Shown here piece after piece: positions 21,001-22,453 of a DNA stretch of 22,453 nt. Below the pieces are notes generated by a model. The model was not told where the DNA came from. It searched no databases and worked only from the letters and a program-made list of their open reading frames with translations. The stretch's first letter is position 1, and each line of letters opens with the position of its first letter. The stretch is from UBA1672 sp964351365. GTDB lineage: Bacteria; Pseudomonadota; Alphaproteobacteria; Micavibrionales; Micavibrionaceae. A program made the position numbers and the translations under genes. The stretch is from NCBI GenBank assembly GCA_964351365.1, contig CAYGNP010000026.1, forward strand, positions 1-22,453. Reading direction: 5' to 3'.

Positions 21001-21798
21001 ATGACAGAACATGCAGAGCAGACAGAGCGGAAAAAGCCTGTCCTTATTGAAAAAGGTGAGATTAGCGAGTTTGTGAAAACGGCGTTACTTGCTATAGCAA
21101 TTGCGCTTTTTATACGATCCGTGTTCTTTGAGCCGTTTAATATTCCTTCCGGTTCGATGAAGCCAACATTGCTGGTGGGAGATTATTTGTTTGTGAATAA
21201 GCCTGCCTATGGCTATAGCCGCTATTCTTTTCCGTTTGGCATTGCCCCGATTGAGCGCCGTATTTGGTCAAAAGAGCCCAAGCGCGGGGATGTTATCGTT
21301 TTTGCGCTGCCGAGCAATACGGGTATCGATTTTATCAAGCGCATTGTCGCCCTTCCGGGTGAGACCGTGCAAGTTGTACGTGGGCGGCTATACATTAACG
21401 GGCAAATGATCGAGCGCGAATTTGTTGGAGATGTTGAAGTGACCAATGATGATGGCTCTGTGCAAAATACCAAGGAATATATTGAAACACTTCCTGGCGG
21501 CGCGTTGCACCATATTTATGAAGATTCTGACCGCGGGCCACTGGATAATACCGATATTTATACTGTGCCGAATAATCATTATTTTGTGATGGGTGATAAT
21601 CGCGATAATTCACAAGATAGCCGCGTAGCGAGCGCGGTTGGGCCTGTGCCGTTTGAAAATATTGTCGGAAGGGCAGATTTCCTGTTTTTTTCAACAAACG
21701 GACATGCACGTCTTTTGGAGATATGGAAATGGCCATGGACGATCAGATATGAGAGATTGTTTATGGATATTGATCCTGAGCGTATGGATGAAAAATAA
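21001..21798 (+). CDS. lepB: Signal peptidase I
   Basis: Inner-membrane serine protease that cleaves Sec and Tat signal peptides. 265 residues. One N-terminal membrane anchor (about 24-42, VKTALLAIAIALFIRSVFF), then catalytic Ser52 in PSGSMKPTLLVGD, general-base Lys113 in DFIKRIVALPGE, and the box E sequence MGDNRDNSQDSR. The soluble domain is periplasmic. The gap of 47 bases from acpS lacks a clear ribosome site for the ATG. rnc starts ten bases after its stop. Confidence 0.96.
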   Translation: MTEHAEQTERKKPVLIEKGEISEFVKTALLAIAIALFIRSVFFEPFNIPSGSMKPTLLVGDYLFVNKPAYGYSRYSFPFGIAPIERRIWSKEPKRGDVIVFALPSNTGIDFIKRIVALPGETVQVVRGRLYINGQMIEREFVGDVEVTNDDGSVQNTKEYIETLPGGALHHIYEDSDRGPLDNTDIYTVPNNHYFVMGDNRDNSQDSRVASAVGPVPFENIVGRADFLFFSTNGHARLLEIWKWPWTIRYERLFMDIDPERMDEK

Positions 21799-21807
21799 AG
21801 AGTTTTG

Positions 21808-22453
21808 ATGCCGCATTCGATTGAACATCTGCAAAAACTTCTTGGATATTCCTTTAAAAACCCTACCCTGTTGCGCACTGCTCTAACGCATTCAAGTACA
21901 GGGGAGAGGGATAATTACGAGCGGCTTGAGTTTTTGGGTGACCGGGTTTTGGGCCTGGTTGTTGCGTCGTTACTCTACCAGGCTTTTCCTGATGAGAAAG
22001 AGGGTGATCTTGCGAAACGTCTGGCTTCGCTTGTACAGGGGAAGACGCTGGCGGCACTTTCGGCGCGTATATCACTGGGTGAGCATATTATTTTTTCTGA
22101 CTCAGAGGCTGCTGCGGGCGGATCGGAGAATGACCATATTCTTGCCGATGTTTTTGAATCTTTGATTGGGGCGCTTTATCTTGATGGCGGCCTGGAGCCT
22201 TGTATTTCTATTATTTCCCAGCATTGGCAAGACATTCTTCATAAGATGAAAGAGCCGCCGCAGCATCCCAAAACCGCGGTGCAGGAATGGGTGCAGGCGC
22301 ATGGCATGCCTTTGCCGGTTTATGAGATTATCGGGCAGAGCGGTCCTGATCATGCGCCCGTTTTTGAGGTTCAGCTCAATATTATTGGACATCCACCTGT
22401 TACCGGAAGTGGGCGCTCGCGCGCAGATGCCGAAAGACAGGCGGCGGCAGAAT
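21808..22453 (+). CDS. rnc: Ribonuclease III (N-terminal 215 residues)
   Basis: Double-stranded RNA endonuclease for rRNA and mRNA processing. Starts MPHSIEHLQKLLGYSFKNPT. The signature ERLEFLGDRVLGL (38-50) contains Glu41 and Asp45, and ADVFESLIGALYLDGG contains Asp114 and Glu117, the Mg-binding set. The double-stranded RNA-binding domain begins near 152 (HPKTAVQEWVQAHG) and is still in progress at the window edge, with only about 10-15 residues missing. No strong ribosome site; coupling to lepB is likely. Confidence 0.96.
   Translation, partial: MPHSIEHLQKLLGYSFKNPTLLRTALTHSSTGERDNYERLEFLGDRVLGLVVASLLYQAFPDEKEGDLAKRLASLVQGKTLAALSARISLGEHIIFSDSEAAAGGSENDHILADVFESLIGALYLDGGLEPCISIISQHWQDILHKMKEPPQHPKTAVQEWVQAHGMPLPVYEIIGQSGPDHAPVFEVQLNIIGHPPVTGSGRSRADAERQAAAE

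Overview
The window is a stretch of alphaproteobacterial chromosome, interrupted by a mobile element of about 6.8 kb. The host assignment rests on the acpS-lepB-rnc order, a single bifunctional RelA/SpoT gene next to rpoZ, a thioredoxin-TPR gene beside a Trm112 gene, a leucine-rich leader peptide before leuA, and a short DUF2062 protein. A Micavibrio-like or other deep-branching lineage is possible, but I cannot fix the genus.

Left host part (1-3592): the N-terminal three quarters of a long acyl-CoA dehydrogenase (minus), a divergent CPA2-type cation/proton antiporter (plus), and a class II glutamine amidotransferase (minus) whose stop codon overlaps the antiporter stop on a TTAA.

Mobile element (about 3593-10425): it sits in the 3' end of a tRNA-Gly(GCC) gene. 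A degenerate copy of the tRNA 3' end marks the far boundary, and copies of ATGCCCCCA lie just inside both ends and look like integrase arm sites. Leftward genes are a P4-type tyrosine integrase, an unknown protein, an AlpA-type regulator, a Toprim primase-like protein and a P-loop ATPase/helicase. No capsid, portal, terminase or relaxase gene is present, so it resembles a P4-like phage satellite or minimal integrative element. The distal third holds a small secreted protein between two imperfect repeats, a protein with an apparently eroded zinc ribbon, an IS3 orfA fragment, and a roughly 350-base gene-free stretch with strong hairpins, an operator-like palindrome and a candidate structured RNA with its own promoter and terminator. 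A twin palindrome lies upstream of alpA.

Right host part (10404-22453): tRNA-Gly, two overlapping unknown genes, a ProXp-ala/YbaK-type deacylase, a thioredoxin-TPR protein (CnoX/YbbN type), Trm112, an unknown protein, a leucine leader peptide with alternative hairpins, a cloverleaf-like intergenic repeat, leuA, a secreted protein, a family 5 uracil-DNA glycosylase (minus), rpoZ with a UUCG-loop terminator, rsh, apt (minus), a DUF2062 membrane protein, acpS, lepB and the start of rnc.

The strongest material for a second look is the element: precise ends, an attachment copy whose decay would damage the tRNA on excision, paired operators, and the candidate RNA. The leuA leader is the clearest regulatory feature in the host part.
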